From positions 1-6,987 of the forward strand of contig JBLHZD010000226.1 in NCBI GenBank assembly GCA_047631095.1: a DNA stretch of 6,987 nucleotides, read 5' to 3'. The position numbers were made by a program, and so were the translations under genes. The DNA comes from JABJJH01 sp047631095 (GTDB taxonomy: Bacteria > Pseudomonadota > Alphaproteobacteria > UBA8366 > GCA-2717185). The notes beneath the pieces are model-generated. The model did no database searches. It was given only the letters and a program-made list of their open reading frames with translations, and was not told where the DNA came from. Below are positions 5,298 to 6,987 of the stretch, in pieces. Position 1 is the stretch's first letter; every line of letters starts with the position of its first letter.

Positions 5298-6863
5298 TTA
5301 TCCCGCGATTACGCCCGATACCGGGTTCGATACGTCGGCAGCGCCCTGGAATTCCCCTGTATCAGGGTCTTTCATGACGCCATTTGGCTTGGCGAAGTTG
5401 TTGGGCAATATGGTCTGTTCTTCGCGTCGGGTTGGCATATGCGCCGCAATAGCGGCCTCAACATCGTCGCCTAACCTGGTGTCAATCGCGGTTGAGCCAC
5501 CGCCGCTGTAATCGATCCTCGGCTGATGGAACGCGGAGTCGAGATCCATACCGCAATCCACCACCATCGACGTCAATTGCATGACCGCCGACATGATTTT
5601 GCGTCCGCCAGACCCACCGGCGGCAAACCAGGGTTCGCCATCCGCAGTCACGATGACAGGGCACATATTGGAGAGCGGGCGTTTATTGGGGCCGAGTGAG
5701 TTTGGCAAATCTGGACGGGGATCGAACCACATAATCCCGTTATTCATCAAAATTCCGGTTTCCGGCAGAACCACCTTACTGCCGAAAGCGGACAGCAGCG
5801 TTTGCGTGAAGCTGACGATATTACCCTCGCCGTCAATGACCGTCAGATGGGTTGTGGAGGCGGGGTCACGGCTATCATCGACATCGCCCATTGTATCAAA
5901 CCGTGTTTCAAACGCATCGCGCATCGCTGTCGCCCACAACCTGTAATCATTGGCGTTTGGTTCCTTGTCGCCTGTAATTTTGCCGGCGAACTTGCTCATT
6001 GCGTCGGCCATCGTCGGTCCGGCGGTCAATCCGGGCGCCGCATGAACAACGGCGTCGCCATGGGGGATCGCCAAGGAAGCCAGTTCCTGGGCTTGATACT
6101 TGGCTAGATCCGCCGCCGATAAAGACCCGCCCCCGGCTTTCATGTCCGCGATTATCTGGGCGGCGATCTCGCCTTCATAAAAATCCCGGTGGCCCGCCAT
6201 CGCCAGGCGTTTTAGCGTTCGGGCGAGATTCCCCATAGGCAGGTGCGGGACGGGCTTTCCGCCAATTGCGACCGGGGGAAAGCCGTTGGGCATATAAATA
6301 GATTTTGTTTCGGGGTAATTGGCGATGTCCGGCGCCGCGCCAGCGATGTAAAGCGTCGTCGCCCAGTTCGCCGGAAGGCCGCGCTCGGCCATTTCCGCTG
6401 CGGGGGCGAGTAGTTCCGCCCAGCTTTTCGTCGCGTATTTGTCATGGGCCAACCCGACGGTGGCGACGTATCCAGGGGTCGCGATTGAATGGTAGCCCTG
6501 GACGTTTCGGTCGTCTTTAACGGCGGGCCAGGTGAACAGGTCTCCGCTTTCGCCATTGGTCATCGGGTAGTTTGCAACATCCAGTCCGCCTGGAGAGATA
6601 GCGCCGCCATTGATGCAGAGAACTCTTTTTTCCTTGGCGAGGTAGACCATCATATAGCCAAGGCCGCCCAGCCCGCTCATCCAGGGTTCAACCACGGATA
6701 CCGCGAAGGATGTGGCAATTGCGGCGTCGATAGCGTTCCCACCGTCGCGGAGCACAGCGGCGCCGACTTCCGCAGCGGCTTTGTGATGGCTGGCGACAAC
6801 GCCATTGGCGCCCGTGGCGACAGGTTTCCGGACATGCCAGTTCTGATAAAAATTCGTATCCAT
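5298..6863 (-). CDS. Gamma-glutamyltransferase-family Ntn-hydrolase, divergent substrate pocket
   Basis: This 521-residue protein belongs to the GGT superfamily of self-cleaving Ntn-hydrolases. The predicted cleavage is between S336 and T337, giving a large subunit (1-336) and a small one starting TTHLTVID, with T337 as nucleophile. Family blocks include GVVASHHKAAAEVG and GGNAIDAAIA (41-50), TPGYVA (129-134), LNDG-type region around GILMNNG (370-376), RPLSNM (395-400) and the oxyanion-hole-type GGSGG (416-420). Compared with E. coli GGT from memory, the residues that bind the gamma-glutamyl moiety appear lost: no arginine like R114 follows the NGGAISP stretch, N411 aligns with L357, and D433 aligns with W379. 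There is no signal peptide, whereas E. coli GGT is periplasmic, so this one is probably cytoplasmic. It may be an acylase or amidase of unknown substrate, and a glutathione hydrolase is less likely. The ATG start has a GGGGA site about 11 bases upstream. A 114-base gap separates it from hisG. Confidence 0.87.
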   Translation of the reverse strand: MDTNFYQNWHVRKPVATGANGVVASHHKAAAEVGAAVLRDGGNAIDAAIATSFAVSVVEPWMSGLGGLGYMMVYLAKEKRVLCINGGAISPGGLDVANYPMTNGESGDLFTWPAVKDDRNVQGYHSIATPGYVATVGLAHDKYATKSWAELLAPAAEMAERGLPANWATTLYIAGAAPDIANYPETKSIYMPNGFPPVAIGGKPVPHLPMGNLARTLKRLAMAGHRDFYEGEIAAQIIADMKAGGGSLSAADLAKYQAQELASLAIPHGDAVVHAAPGLTAGPTMADAMSKFAGKITGDKEPNANDYRLWATAMRDAFETRFDTMGDVDDSRDPASTTHLTVIDGEGNIVSFTQTLLSAFGSKVVLPETGILMNNGIMWFDPRPDLPNSLGPNKRPLSNMCPVIVTADGEPWFAAGGSGGRKIMSAVMQLTSMVVDCGMDLDSAFHQPRIDYSGGGSTAIDTRLGDDVEAAIAAHMPTRREEQTILPNNFAKPNGVMKDPDTGEFQGAADVSNPVSGVIAG

Positions 6864-6874
6864 CTGACTAAATT

Positions 6875-6879
6875 TCCCC
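6875..6879 (-). promoter_or_regulatory. Ribosome-binding site of the GGT-family gene
   Basis: GGGGA on the minus strand lies 11 bases before the ATG at 6863. The spacing is slightly long but no better start lies nearby, so it supports the chosen ATG. The rest of the 124-base leader to the window edge holds no promoter I can defend. Confidence 0.45.
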
Positions 6880-6987
6880 GTTGAATTGGCGGTCTGGTTG
6901 GCCGCTATTGTTTCGCGAAGTCGCTACCCGTTATAGAAAGGGCACCCGGAATCCCGCAGCCACAATCGAATGAGGCGCCGCTTGCGT

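Noticed and set aside
5581..5946. Plus-strand open frame of 121 codons inside the GGT-family gene, and similar long plus-strand frames over hisD and the RNase gene
   Set aside because: They lie opposite clearly recognised genes, show no family motifs, and are expected on the complement of GC-rich coding sequence.
6930..6935. TATAAC on the minus strand as a -10 element for the GGT-family gene
   Set aside because: It resembles a -10 box 67 bases before the ATG, but no TTGACA-like sequence lies 16 to 18 bases upstream of it.
6970..6987. Start of a divergent plus-strand gene at the right edge (ATG at 6970), with TTGTTT and TATAGA boxes upstream
   Set aside because: Only six codons are visible, there is no ribosome-binding site, and the boxes match consensus poorly.
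1..6987. Mobile element, CRISPR array, prophage or defence island
   Set aside because: All genes are core metabolic or housekeeping types in one orientation with tight spacing; no direct repeats, transposase or integrase sequence was seen.

Overview
The window is a compact chromosomal core region from what is most likely an alphaproteobacterium, perhaps Rhodospirillales-like. The basis for this is a gene order I recall as typical of that class: hisG-hisD, UPF0262, a low-molecular-weight-phosphatase-like gene, maf, an RNase E/G-type gene and yacG. The short-form HisG also fits. Base composition looks moderately GC-rich by eye. No species can be named from this sequence alone.

All eight recognisable genes lie on the minus strand, so transcription runs from high to low coordinates. 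From upstream to downstream they are: a gamma-glutamyltransferase-family Ntn-hydrolase (6863-5298); a gap of about 114 bases; hisG (start placed at the GTG at 5183); hisD, which overlaps hisG by 11 bases; a UPF0262 protein; a CX5R phosphatase-like protein; maf; the RNase G/E homologue, which starts on a GTGA overlap with maf; and yacG. The last seven genes are separated by 7 bases or fewer, or overlap, and look like one transcription unit. A short GC hairpin directly after the yacG stop may end it. The GGT-family gene is probably a separate unit in the same direction.

The joint roles are housekeeping. HisG and HisD are the first and last enzymes of histidine synthesis. Maf hydrolyses nucleoside triphosphates, the RNase G/E homologue would act in RNA processing, and YacG is a small zinc protein that inhibits gyrase. 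UPF0262 has no established function that I know of, and the phosphatase-like protein has no known substrate.

I found no mobile element, CRISPR array, tRNA, rRNA or defence system, and no clearly new system. The observations most worth checking are four. The RNase lacks both the zinc-link cysteines and the 5'-monophosphate-sensing residues of E. coli RNase E. The GGT-family enzyme keeps its catalytic core but seems to have lost the residues that hold a gamma-glutamyl substrate, and it has no signal peptide. The infA gene often found between the phosphatase-like gene and maf in this class is absent. The phosphatase-like protein has one cysteine only, which argues against thioredoxin-type arsenate reduction.
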